Source: CAZIRF01 sp964541755
Lineage (GTDB): Bacteria > Spirochaetota > Spirochaetia > Treponematales > Breznakiellaceae
NCBI GenBank assembly: GCA_964541755.1
Contig: CAZIRF010000011.1
Span: 12,106-76,105 of the forward strand
Direction: 5' to 3'
Length of the DNA: 64,000 nucleotides
Part shown: positions 17,134 through 24,853 of the stretch, one piece after another
Numbering within the stretch: the first letter of the stretch is position 1
Layout: each line of letters starts with the position of its first letter
Program-made: the position numbers and the translations under genes
Notes under the pieces: model-generated
Databases searched by the model: none
What the model was told of the DNA's origin: nothing
What the model saw: only the letters and a program-made list of their open reading frames with translations

Positions 17134-18636
17134 TTGCACTCGAATACTGTGCTGCACATGCAGGGCATTTGCAAATCCTTTCCAGGGGTCAGAGCTCTGC
17201 ACAATGTAGATTTTTCGCTGCGCAAAGGCGAGATTCACTCGCTGATGGGCGAAAATGGCGCCGGAAAATCCACTCTGGTTAAAGTAATGACCGGTGTGTA
17301 CGAAAAAGACGCGGGAACAATTGCCATAGAGGGCAAAGCCGTTCACTTCAAATCCCCACAAGAAGCACAAAATAGCGGAATAGGCACGGTTTATCAGGAA
17401 ATTACCCTGTGCCCGAATTTGAGCGTTGCCGAAAACATGTTTATCGGACGCGGCAATTACTCATTTGTCCATTGGAAACAATGGAATGATAAAGCGACAC
17501 AGTTACTCTCATCGCTCGGAATACCGGCGCGAGCAACCCAGGAACTGTCAAGTTGTTCCTTGGCTATTCAACAGATGATAGCGATTGCGCGTGCAATCGA
17601 TATGGAAAGCAAGATCCTCGTTCTCGATGAACCGACATCCTCGCTCGACGAAGATGAGGTTCGAACCCTCTTCACACTCATGCGGGAACTCAAATCAAGG
17701 GGTGTGGGTATTGTATTCATCACCCACTTCCTCGATCAGGTATATGAAATCAGCGACCGAATCACCGTTCTGCGAAACGGAGAATTGATAGGAGAATACG
17801 AAGCATCTGCCCTTCCCCAGTTCGAACTCGTATCAAAAATGATGGGAAAAGCGCTGGATGAGGCCGAAAGGATACAAAAAAAGGATACCCGCACCGACAA
17901 CACGGCGTCCCCCGTATACGAAGCAAGAGGGTTGTCCAGCAACGCCGGAACACGGGCCTTCAACTTTGACATACGAAAAGGTGAGGTAAACGGATTTACC
18001 GGTTTGTTGGGTTCTGGCCGGAGCGAATCAGTACGGGCTATCTTTGCAGCCGACAAACCCACCGGCGGCGAAATCAAAATGAATGGTAAAACCGTAAAAA
18101 TCCGGACGCCCCTTCAGGCGATGGAACAGGGCATAGGCTATCTTCCGGAAGATCGAAAAGGGGATGGCATCGTTGCCGATCTTTCGGTACGGGAGAACAT
18201 GATTCTGGCACTACAGGTCATGAAGGGATTTTTCAAGCCCATGTCGCGTAAACAGGCAGAAGAATATGCCGATCAATTTATCAAAAGGCTCAAAATCAAA
18301 ACACCATCTACGGATACCCCCATAAAATCACTTTCCGGAGGCAATCAACAAAAGGTGATTCTCGCCCGTTGGCTGCTCACCCACCCCGAATACCTCATTC
18401 TCGATGAACCAACACGCGGTATCGACGTTGGCACCAAGGTTGAAATTCAAGAACTGGTACTCAAACTCGCCGAAGAAGGAGTGAGTGTGACCTTCATATC
18501 TTCCGAAATCGAAGAAATGCTTCGCACCTGTTCCCGATTGATCGTCATGAAAGATCGCGAAATAATTGGCGAACTCTGCGGAGACAAGGTAACGCAGGGT
18601 GATGTCATGCACATGATCACAAAGGGGGATGCATGA
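17134..18636 (+). CDS. Sugar ABC importer ATPase with two nucleotide-binding domains (YtfR/MglA-like)
   Basis: About 500 residues with two fused ABC ATPase domains. Domain 1 has Walker A GENGAGKSTLV and Walker B ILVLDEPTSSLDED. Domain 2 has the degenerate Walker A GLLGSGRSESV typical of this class, signature LSGGNQQKVILARWL and Walker B LILDEPTRGIDVG. The open frame starts within the upstream hairpin, but AAGGAG at 17121-17126 points to TTG 17134 as the start, giving the normal family N-terminus (HMQGICKSFPGVRAL). The gene overlaps the next permease by 4 bp (ATGA). It powers uptake together with the two permeases and the YtfQ-like protein. Confidence 0.93.
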   Translation: MHSNTVLHMQGICKSFPGVRALHNVDFSLRKGEIHSLMGENGAGKSTLVKVMTGVYEKDAGTIAIEGKAVHFKSPQEAQNSGIGTVYQEITLCPNLSVAENMFIGRGNYSFVHWKQWNDKATQLLSSLGIPARATQELSSCSLAIQQMIAIARAIDMESKILVLDEPTSSLDEDEVRTLFTLMRELKSRGVGIVFITHFLDQVYEISDRITVLRNGELIGEYEASALPQFELVSKMMGKALDEAERIQKKDTRTDNTASPVYEARGLSSNAGTRAFNFDIRKGEVNGFTGLLGSGRSESVRAIFAADKPTGGEIKMNGKTVKIRTPLQAMEQGIGYLPEDRKGDGIVADLSVRENMILALQVMKGFFKPMSRKQAEEYADQFIKRLKIKTPSTDTPIKSLSGGNQQKVILARWLLTHPEYLILDEPTRGIDVGTKVEIQELVLKLAEEGVSVTFISSEIEEMLRTCSRLIVMKDREIIGELCGDKVTQGDVMHMITKGDA

Positions 18637-19742
18637 ACCTCTCCACATTGAAAACACGGTGGGCCCACCTCCTGCTCCCCCTCTCTGTGTTGGCAATACT
18701 CATTGTCATCAACCTTATCAAGGGCGCCGACTACTTCAGTGTCCGGATAATTAATGGAGCCCTCTACGGAAACATTCCAAACATTCTGTTTGGCGCATCG
18801 GAGTTGGTGATACTCTCGATCGGCATGACCTTTGTAACCGCCTCATCGCGGGGTCAGGACATTAGCGTGGGAGTTGCAGCCGCCATTACCTCTGCGGTCT
18901 TTGTACAGGTCCTTCTGAATGCCCCGGAAATCACCTGGCTCACCATTTTGGCCGGTTTTCTGGTTAGTTGTGTAATCGGTCTGCTCATTGGAGCCTTCAA
19001 CGGTTCGCTCGTTTCGGTGTTCAAGGTTCAACCGATGGTGGCGACTCTCATTCTTTTTACAGCGGGACGTTCAATTGCCTTCATGATTGATGGCAAGCTT
19101 TCTCCGGTTTTGGCGAATGACCTCACCAGCCAAATTGGCGGTGTTATGCCAGGCCTGCCCATCCAAACGCCAATTCTCCTTACCGCGATCTTCATCGCAA
19201 TCGTTCTGCTCTTGCTTAAACTTACCAACCTCAAGCTCTACACCGAATCAGTCGGTATCAATGAAACTGCAGCACGATTGAATGGTATCAATCCGATGAA
19301 GATAAAATTTCTCACCTATCTGATACTCGGTATTTGTACGGCTGTCGCCGGTTTTATCGCAGTAACAAAGGCCGGACGGCACGACAGCGTCAACCTGCTC
19401 AAATTCATCGAGATGGATGCCATTCTCGCTGTAGCAATTGGTGGCAATGCGTTGGGAGGAGGCAAGTTCAGTATAGGTGGTTCAATCATAGGCGCATATA
19501 CAATTGAAGTTTTGAACAGAACCCTCCTGCGACTCGAGGTTGATCCCGAAACAATAAAAGCCTTCAAAGCAATCTTTATCATCATCCTTATGGTAATTGC
19601 ATCCCCGGTAGCCAGAGCGCAGGCGTCGAAGCTTTTGCGACGAATACGACCCCCAAGGCAAATCTGCGCCAGTCCGGGACCAGATCCACAGGCGGGGCCA
19701 GGCGATTCAACACCGGACAACTCCGTGAGCAAGGAGGCCTGA
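18633..19742 (+). CDS. Sugar ABC importer permease 1 (YtfT-like)
   Basis: A 369-residue integral membrane protein of the BPD_transp_2 (AraH/RbsC) family with about nine hydrophobic segments. Family motifs include SIGMTFVTASSRGQDISVGVAAAITSAV and FIEMDAILAVAIGGNALGGGKFSIGGSIIGAY. The start codon overlaps the ATPase stop. A C-terminal tail of about 40 residues, rich in Pro, Arg and Ser, extends past the last membrane helix and is unusual for the family. It forms the translocation channel with the next gene product. Confidence 0.9.
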   Translation: MNLSTLKTRWAHLLLPLSVLAILIVINLIKGADYFSVRIINGALYGNIPNILFGASELVILSIGMTFVTASSRGQDISVGVAAAITSAVFVQVLLNAPEITWLTILAGFLVSCVIGLLIGAFNGSLVSVFKVQPMVATLILFTAGRSIAFMIDGKLSPVLANDLTSQIGGVMPGLPIQTPILLTAIFIAIVLLLLKLTNLKLYTESVGINETAARLNGINPMKIKFLTYLILGICTAVAGFIAVTKAGRHDSVNLLKFIEMDAILAVAIGGNALGGGKFSIGGSIIGAYTIEVLNRTLLRLEVDPETIKAFKAIFIIILMVIASPVARAQASKLLRRIRPPRQICASPGPDPQAGPGDSTPDNSVSKEA

Positions 19743-19743
19743 G

Positions 19744-20832
19744 GTGCACACACTTAAAAGCGTCAAACACAAGGATGCCCTGTCAAACTCGAACCTCCTG
19801 CTTATCATCGCTGGCGGTATTTTCATCATCATGTATGGTTTAGCCATCCTGCGGTATCCGGGCAGCTTTCTGCAGTTCCAGACCTTCTTCGACCTTTTCA
19901 ACCTGAATGCCCCCCTGATCATCCTGACCATGGGGATGAGTATTGTCATGATAGGCGGCGGTATCGACATATCCGTAGGAGCTGTAACAGGCCTCGTAAC
20001 CATGTGCTGCGCCGTATTTCTGGAATCCCGGATGGGCAGTGTGTGGGGAGCCCTGCTTCTGGCACTTGCCATTGGCTTGTCCTTCGGTCTTCTGCAGGGC
20101 TACCTCGTGGCATATCTCGATGTTCAGCCCTTCATCATTACCTTGGCGGGTATGTTTCTGGCGAATGGCCTCTTGACGACCATTCACAAGGATCCTCTCA
20201 ACGTGACCCTGCCGGAATTCATCGCTTTGAGAGATACAGAATTGGTTATCCCTTGGTTGGGCACCACAAACAGGCTCGGGAACTTCATACCCCTTGAAAT
20301 AAAACCCGGAACCATCATTGTTATAGTACTCATCATTGCTCTGGCAATTCTGATGAAGTGGGCACGCTTTGGTCGTAACCTCTACGCGGTGGGGGGCAAC
20401 AGGCAAAGCGCACTGATGCTCGGTATCAACGTAAAAAGGACCACCTTTCAATCGTATCTCCTGTGCGGTCTGCTCTCGGGCCTCGCCGGTTTCGTCTATA
20501 TCATGACAACTGGTGCCGGTAATGTAGGGAATGCAGCCGGCTTTGAAATGAAAGCCATTGCGTCCTCGATAATTGGCGGAACCATGCTCACCGGGGGGGT
20601 TGGGAACATCTTCGGATCACCAGTGGGTGCTCTCATACTTCTTACCATCAACGAGCTGATTCGGGCAGCGGGCGTCAACTCCAACTATCAGGCCATAGTG
20701 AGTGGCTTCCTGCTCTATCTCTTCATAGTCCTGCAGAGTCTTGTCGTCTGGGCCCGCGGCAGCGGCAGTTTCAAGCTCGCCCTCCCCTCGTGGTTGATAC
20801 CGATAAAAAAACAAGTCCATAAAACAGAGTAA
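19744..20832 (+). CDS. Sugar ABC importer permease 2 (YjfF-like)
   Basis: A 362-residue BPD_transp_2 permease. Motifs are LTMGMSIVMIGGGIDISVGAVTGL, YAVGGNRQSALMLGINVKRTTFQSYLLCGLLSGLAGFVY and MKAIASSIIGGTMLTGGVGNIFGSPVGAL. The start is GTG 19744, set by AAGGAGG at 19731-19737. Two unlike permeases in one operon match the YtfT/YjfF pair of galactofuranose importers rather than single-permease ribose systems. It is the last gene of the operon and is followed by a terminator. Confidence 0.9.
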   Translation: MHTLKSVKHKDALSNSNLLLIIAGGIFIIMYGLAILRYPGSFLQFQTFFDLFNLNAPLIILTMGMSIVMIGGGIDISVGAVTGLVTMCCAVFLESRMGSVWGALLLALAIGLSFGLLQGYLVAYLDVQPFIITLAGMFLANGLLTTIHKDPLNVTLPEFIALRDTELVIPWLGTTNRLGNFIPLEIKPGTIIVIVLIIALAILMKWARFGRNLYAVGGNRQSALMLGINVKRTTFQSYLLCGLLSGLAGFVYIMTTGAGNVGNAAGFEMKAIASSIIGGTMLTGGVGNIFGSPVGALILLTINELIRAAGVNSNYQAIVSGFLLYLFIVLQSLVVWARGSGSFKLALPSWLIPIKKQVHKTE

Positions 20833-20866
20833 GGCTCTGTCGAGAGCCCTGCACCCGATTTCCATT

Positions 20867-20931
20867 GACCCCGTCCCATTATGGCACCGCACCTCCTGTC
20901 GGCAGCCATTTTGGGGTGGGGTCGATTTTTC
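20867..20931 (+). terminator. Terminator of the sugar importer operon
   Basis: An imperfect hairpin pairs GACCCC (20867-20872) with GGGGTC (20918-20923), with inner CCCA/TGGG and GGC/GCC pairs, and is followed by GATTTTTC. A smaller GGCTCT/AGAGCC hairpin sits right after the stop codon. The rest of the gap to 21017 also contains GAAGCGT/ACGCTTC at 20963-20990. Confidence 0.75.
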
Positions 20932-21017
20932 TTCGGATTATGGCGTATCCTGTTCGGGGTGCGAAGCGTACCGGGTGATTCCCACGCTTCCAAATGCAAC
21001 AGGGGAAATCCGGAATA

Positions 21018-21890
21018 ATGATCAGAATAAAAGCCATTGCCCTCATACACCTGTCCAATGTCCTCTTCGCGGCGACGGCTCTCCTCCTGGCGCTGCCGTT
21101 AATCACCTTTGATGGATGGTTTACCTCCTTCTGCCGCTTTGCGGTGGGGCTCCTCTTCGGTCTTGGCCAGCTCGCCGTAACCCGCACGCCCTTACGCGTT
21201 ACCCGCTGGCGCCCCTGGCTGGGACGGGCGGTGTTCGGGGCCCTCGCCATGACCCTCTACTTCATTTCCATCGACCTGGGCAGCCCCGCACGCGCGAGCC
21301 TCTTCAACAACAGCTTTCCCCTCTTTGTCGCCCTCATCGCCATCTTCATCCTGCGCGAAAGGGTCTCCCTCAAGACCGTAATCGGCCTCGTCCTCTCCTT
21401 TGCCGGCGTCATCATGGTGCGCTACGACGGTACGCCCGGGACCCTCATTGCAGACCTCGCCGGGCTTGCAAGCGGCATTCTGGCCGGGGTGTCCTACCAC
21501 TTCAACAAGGAGGCGGCCCGAACAGAGCACCCCGTTGTCATTTACCTAGGGGTCTGCGGCTTTGGCATCATCCTCAACCTCTTTTCGCTGCCCCAAGCGC
21601 TCCAGCTTACACTGCTTGCAAGCCTCATCCTCGCGGGAGCCGCCCTTGCCGCCTACTGGGCCCAAATAACCCTTACGATGGGCCTTCGAGACCTGCCCAC
21701 AACCGAAGGCAGCATCCACACCTTCATGAAAATCCCCCTTACCGCCCTGGCCGCGTGGCTGCTTCTGGATGACCGGCTCAATCTCGCCTTTATCGGCGGG
21801 ACAGCCCTGCTCATACTCGGGCTCAGCCTCAACCAGGGCGCAAAAAGACAGACGACATCAGATCCTGAACAGAGGAGTCAACATGACTGA
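21018..21890 (+). CDS. EamA-family (DMT superfamily) transporter
   Basis: About 290 residues with ten hydrophobic helices in two homologous EamA halves, each containing the typical helix-turn pattern (FNNSFPLFVALIAIFILRERVSLKTVIGLVLSFAGVIM in the first, TFMKIPLTALAAWLLLDDRLNLAFIGGTALLILGLSL in the second). It is an inner-membrane exporter or importer of small metabolites; the substrate cannot be predicted. The start was placed at the second Met (21018) because the first has no ribosome site. Its 3' end overlaps the next gene by 8 bp. Confidence 0.85.
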   Translation: MIRIKAIALIHLSNVLFAATALLLALPLITFDGWFTSFCRFAVGLLFGLGQLAVTRTPLRVTRWRPWLGRAVFGALAMTLYFISIDLGSPARASLFNNSFPLFVALIAIFILRERVSLKTVIGLVLSFAGVIMVRYDGTPGTLIADLAGLASGILAGVSYHFNKEAARTEHPVVIYLGVCGFGIILNLFSLPQALQLTLLASLILAGAALAAYWAQITLTMGLRDLPTTEGSIHTFMKIPLTALAAWLLLDDRLNLAFIGGTALLILGLSLNQGAKRQTTSDPEQRSQHD

Positions 21891-22653
21891 TACAACAGCA
21901 CAAAGCATCCGTTCCATCGGCCTCAAAACAGCTATCGTGGCTTCGGCTTTGGTGGGGGTGTGGCAGCACAACCCCGACCTGAGCAACGGCTTCATGAACT
22001 CGGTCTACAAGGCCTTCACGATTCAGAGCAACCTCTGGATTGCCGGCGCGAGCCTTGTCCTTATCAGCCTTGAACTCTTGCACCTGCTGCCAGGAAGGCA
22101 AAACATGCCGATCCCCGGGACGAACGGCATCATTCCGGCGTGGTTGCGCGTCCTTCGCTTCATGTTTCTCACCTCGATACTCCTTACCTGGAGCGTTTTT
22201 GCCGTTCTTTTGACACCATTCCAGACGCGCAGCTACCTCTTTTCGCCCTCGAACATCCTTCTTCACAACCTCACCGCCATTCTGGCCCTTCTCGACTACC
22301 TGCTCGACAGCCGTGAAGCGGGCATACACCCCAGGGCACTTCCGACAGCCCTCATTATGCCGCTCGCCTATACCATCTTTTTTGTGAGCGCATACGAAAT
22401 CACCGGCCGTCTTCCGGTTCGCTATTTTTTCCTCGACTACCAAAAATATGGTTGGTTCAAAGTGGGAAACGGGGGCATCGGGGTGATGTACTGGATACTG
22501 ATTCTCCTGTGCGTTCTCCTGGCCCTTGGCGCCTTGCTTCGGCGGCTGCGGCGGCTGGCAGGAAAAAGGCCGATTGCGGTCGCCTTTTCGAGTGTCGTCT
22601 GTATGGGTACCCTGTCACTTTTAATGATTATGCTTTTTGCCAAGGGCCAGTAA
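21883..22653 (+). CDS. Pr6Pr-like six-helix membrane protein
   Basis: A 256-residue protein with about six transmembrane segments. Blocks such as AFTIQSNLWIAGASLVLI, LTWSVFAVLLTP, SPSNILLHNLTAILALLDYLL and RYFFLDYQKYGWFKVGNG match the Pr6Pr (FAR-17a/AIG1-like) membrane family, whose function is not established in bacteria. GAGGAG precedes the ATG at 21883, inside the end of the EamA gene, so the two are translationally linked. It ends 6 bp before a tRNA-fragment repeat. Confidence 0.75.
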   Translation: MTDTTAQSIRSIGLKTAIVASALVGVWQHNPDLSNGFMNSVYKAFTIQSNLWIAGASLVLISLELLHLLPGRQNMPIPGTNGIIPAWLRVLRFMFLTSILLTWSVFAVLLTPFQTRSYLFSPSNILLHNLTAILALLDYLLDSREAGIHPRALPTALIMPLAYTIFFVSAYEITGRLPVRYFFLDYQKYGWFKVGNGGIGVMYWILILLCVLLALGALLRRLRRLAGKRPIAVAFSSVVCMGTLSLLMIMLFAKGQ

Positions 22654-22659
22654 GCACCC

Positions 22660-22717
22660 GGTTCGATTCCCGCTTGCCCTCTAATAGAAAAGGCCGCCCT
22701 TGCGGACGGCCTTTTCG
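22660..22717 (+). repeat. tRNA 3'-end fragment plus hairpin, copy A
   Basis: This unit begins with a tRNA T-loop and acceptor end (GGTTCGATTCCCGCTTGCCC), then TCTAATAG and the hairpin AAAAGGCCG.../...CGGCCTTTT. It matches copy B at 22847-22904 in 56 of 58 positions. The 5' part of the tRNA is missing and the T-stem cannot form, so it is a fragment. Confidence 0.8.
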
Positions 22718-22720
22718 CAT

Positions 22721-22846
22721 CCCGTGGGAATTCCCTCCAGGCCCGGACTTCCTGTCCGGGCCCTCCGGGCCGCCTTCGCGCTTCACCGGGCTTCCTTGCC
22801 CGGTGCCGCTTCCACACGCTCTCGCGTGTTACAGCGTACAGCGCTC
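22721..22846. other. Cluster of short hairpins between the two tRNA-fragment repeats
   Basis: No coding potential. Consecutive inverted repeats are visible: GGGAATTCCC, GGCCCGGAC-TTCCT-GTCCGGGCC, CACCGGGC-TTCCTT-GCCCGGTG and ACACGC-TCTC-GCGTGT. This dense series could be a structured RNA or the remains of a REP-like element. Confidence 0.5.
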
Positions 22847-22904
22847 GGTTCAATTCCCACTTGCCCTCTAATAGAAAAGGCCGCCCTTGCGGACGGCCTT
22901 TTCG
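22847..22904 (+). repeat. tRNA 3'-end fragment plus hairpin, copy B
   Basis: A 58-bp copy of the 22660-22717 unit. Its first 20 bases (22847-22866) are the exact reverse complement of 22904-22923, the 3' end of the intact tRNA-Pro gene, so fragment and gene face each other around the shared hairpin at 22875-22902. That hairpin with T-tracts on both sides is the likely terminator of tRNA-Pro. Confidence 0.8.
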
Positions 22905-22973
22905 GGCAAGTGGGAATTGAACCCACGACCTCTTGGTCCCGAACCAAGCGCGCTACCCCTGCGCTACTGCCCG
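22903..22973 (-). tRNA. tRNA-Pro (anticodon CGG)
   Basis: A complete cloverleaf on the minus strand: acceptor CGGGCAG/TTGCCCG, D-stem GCGC/GCGC, anticodon stem CTTGG/CCAAG with loop TTCGGGA (anticodon CGG), T-stem GTGGG/CCCAC with loop TTCAATT. No CCA is encoded. Confidence 0.92.
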
Positions 22974-22985
22974 GATATACATGAA

Positions 22986-23016
22986 AAAAGCCCGTCCGGT
23001 ACCCGGACGGGCTTTT
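22986..23016 (-). terminator. Bidirectional hairpin between the two tRNA genes
   Basis: A perfect 14-bp stem (AAAAGCCCGTCCGG paired with its complement, 3-base loop) lies between tRNA-Asp and tRNA-Pro, with A and T tracts on its two sides. It should end the tRNA-Asp transcript. Confidence 0.85.
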
Positions 23017-23017
23017 A

Positions 23018-23091
23018 CGGGAGCGACGGGGCTCGAACCCGCGATCTCCGGCGTGACAGGCCAGCGCGATAACCAGCTTCGCTACGCCCCC
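23018..23091 (-). tRNA. tRNA-Asp (anticodon GTC)
   Basis: Minus-strand cloverleaf: acceptor GGGGGCG/CGCTCCC, D-arm TAGC...GCTA type, anticodon stem CTGGC/GCCGG with loop CTGTCAC (anticodon GTC), T-stem CGGGG-type with loop TTCGAGC. No CCA is encoded. Confidence 0.92.
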
Positions 23092-23103
23092 GTGATGAGA
23101 CGA

Positions 23104-23132
23104 ACTATACAGAAGACACCAAAAAATGTCAA
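23104..23132 (-). promoter_or_regulatory. Promoter of tRNA-Asp
   Basis: On the minus strand TTGACA (23132-23127) and TATAGT (23109-23104) are 17 bp apart, 12 bp before the tRNA 5' end. This is a strong sigma-70-type match. Confidence 0.82.
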
Positions 23133-23236
23133 TTATCAGGCACACATTTTTGTATATAAATTTGCCCCCTCCCACAAAAGAATACACGTATTCATCCCCA
23201 AGCAACCTTACCCGATACTGCAACAACTGTCTTCTA

Positions 23237-23265
23237 TTGACGGTAAAAGGGGTGCGTGCTATTGT
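23237..23265 (+). promoter_or_regulatory. Promoter of the PPIase-like gene
   Basis: TTGACG at 23237-23242 and TATTGT at 23260-23265 with a 17-bp spacer. It would give a leader of about 63 bases before the ATG at 23335. Confidence 0.65.
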
Positions 23266-23334
23266 TTCGACTGCCCCGATCGGGCCCCCCGGTCGGCACC
23301 AGTGAACGCATACAGCTCCCAAAGAGGTATCAGC

Positions 23335-24849
23335 ATGGCTTCAAAAGAAAAAATCCCCACCCCGCCGAAAAAAACCGGCGGCATGGCGGAACTGGCACAA
23401 CGCTTCAAGGCACACCCCCTCATGTTTGTGGGGACCATGATAATTCTCGTCCTCGTCGTCGTAACCTTTGTTTTCGTCCCCTCGGCGGCCCCTTCAATGG
23501 GTCCCGGTAACGAAAAATACGTTTTCGGAACCTGGGGAAATGAACCCATAGAATTCAGCTATGGCTCCTACATGGCCCGCCAGCGTGAACAGCGCTACAA
23601 CCTGTATCAAATGTACGGTATGGAAGTCGGTGAACAAGAGGCCTTCGACATCATGTACTTCGCATTCCAAAGCACGGTTGTTCACACAGCCATCCTTGAA
23701 GAAGTGGAAAAATCCGGCTTTGAAGTGCCCAAGACCATAATCGACAGTGAAATCCGGCGGCACCCAGACTTTCTTGTAGATGGCAAGCTCTCTGCCGCAC
23801 GTCTTCGTGCAACAAGCGAAGCCGAGATGCTCACACTCCGAAAAACCATCAGCGAGGAAATAGACAAGAGTCAGTATGTTTCCGCTATCTCATCACTCCA
23901 TATTCCCCAGAGTGAAGTCGACTTCGTAAAATCCGTTGCCGCTACCCGCCGTTACTTCCAGGTTGCGGCAATTGGCCTCGATTCCTTCCCGCAGGACGCT
24001 ATTCGCAGTTGGGCAACCGAAAACAGCGACAAATTCGATACCATCACCCTCTCCCGTATTCGCATCGCCAGCAAGAAAGAAGCCGAAGATCTGCGCAGCA
24101 CCATTGAAGCCGGAACTATCAGCTTTGCTGATGCCGCCAAAGCCCACTCTCTCGATTCCCTCAAGGACCAGGGAGGTACGCTGGGCAGTCGTTCTGTTTG
24201 GGAACTCGAATACGAACTTGCAGATGAAGAAGTCCGCTCAAGTGTTCTGGGAAAGCCGGAAGGAACAATCTCAAGCCCCATCCAAAGTGGTGAATTTTGG
24301 GATCTCTACCGCGTCGACAGTGCTCTTGCTCCTGTAGACATGGATGACCCTGCGGTCTTTACAGAGGTTGAGAACTACTTCAAGAATTACGAACGGGCTC
24401 AGATAGAAGACCACGTCCTCGCGCAGGCAAATACCTTTGTCGCCGCGGCAAAGGAGAGCAACTTTCTCGATGCCGCCCTCGAATCGGGCATGGAACGAGA
24501 GGAATTGGGTCCGGTCACTCTCAACTACGGGGCTCTTTCACTTTTCTCCGGTTTCGAGGACAGCAATTCGACAATTTTGGGGAACGTTTCACGCAACGAA
24601 GAACTCCTTGACGAGGCCTTCAACCTCCCCTTGGGCAGTATCTCCAAACCCCTCGTTATAGGCGAGAAGGTCATCGTTATCTGCCCCGTGCGCGAAGAGG
24701 CCGCCGATCCAACCGCTTTGGAATCGCTCTCCAACGAATATCCCGAATTCATTGCGCGTTCCAGCAATGCACGCATCAGTAACTTCTTCCTCGAAAGCGA
24801 TCGTCTCGAGAACTCCTTCTTCGAGACCTACATGACAAACTTCCGCTAA
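23335..24849 (+). CDS. Membrane-anchored peptidylprolyl isomerase-like protein (SurA/PpiD type)
   Basis: A 504-residue protein with one N-terminal transmembrane helix (about 30-50: PLMFVGTMIILVLVVVTFVFV) and a large periplasmic part. A SurA_N-like helical region holds AFQSTVVHTAILEEVEKSGFEVPKTIIDSEIR. A parvulin-like domain follows, with FDTITLSRIRIASKKEAEDL, ISFADAAKAHSLDSLKDQGGTLGSRS and the WDLYRVDSAL end. It should chaperone exported proteins at the inner membrane as PpiD does. The ATG at 23335 follows AGAGG; the open frame upstream crosses the tRNAs and is not coding. It ends 4 bp before a DUF115 gene. Confidence 0.82.
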   Translation: MASKEKIPTPPKKTGGMAELAQRFKAHPLMFVGTMIILVLVVVTFVFVPSAAPSMGPGNEKYVFGTWGNEPIEFSYGSYMARQREQRYNLYQMYGMEVGEQEAFDIMYFAFQSTVVHTAILEEVEKSGFEVPKTIIDSEIRRHPDFLVDGKLSAARLRATSEAEMLTLRKTISEEIDKSQYVSAISSLHIPQSEVDFVKSVAATRRYFQVAAIGLDSFPQDAIRSWATENSDKFDTITLSRIRIASKKEAEDLRSTIEAGTISFADAAKAHSLDSLKDQGGTLGSRSVWELEYELADEEVRSSVLGKPEGTISSPIQSGEFWDLYRVDSALAPVDMDDPAVFTEVENYFKNYERAQIEDHVLAQANTFVAAAKESNFLDAALESGMEREELGPVTLNYGALSLFSGFEDSNSTILGNVSRNEELLDEAFNLPLGSISKPLVIGEKVIVICPVREEAADPTALESLSNEYPEFIARSSNARISNFFLESDRLENSFFETYMTNFR

Positions 24850-24853
24850 GTCC

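Noticed and set aside
22783..23322. Minus-strand open frame of 179 codons across the tRNA genes
   Set aside because: It runs through two tRNA genes and hairpins, so it is not a protein gene.
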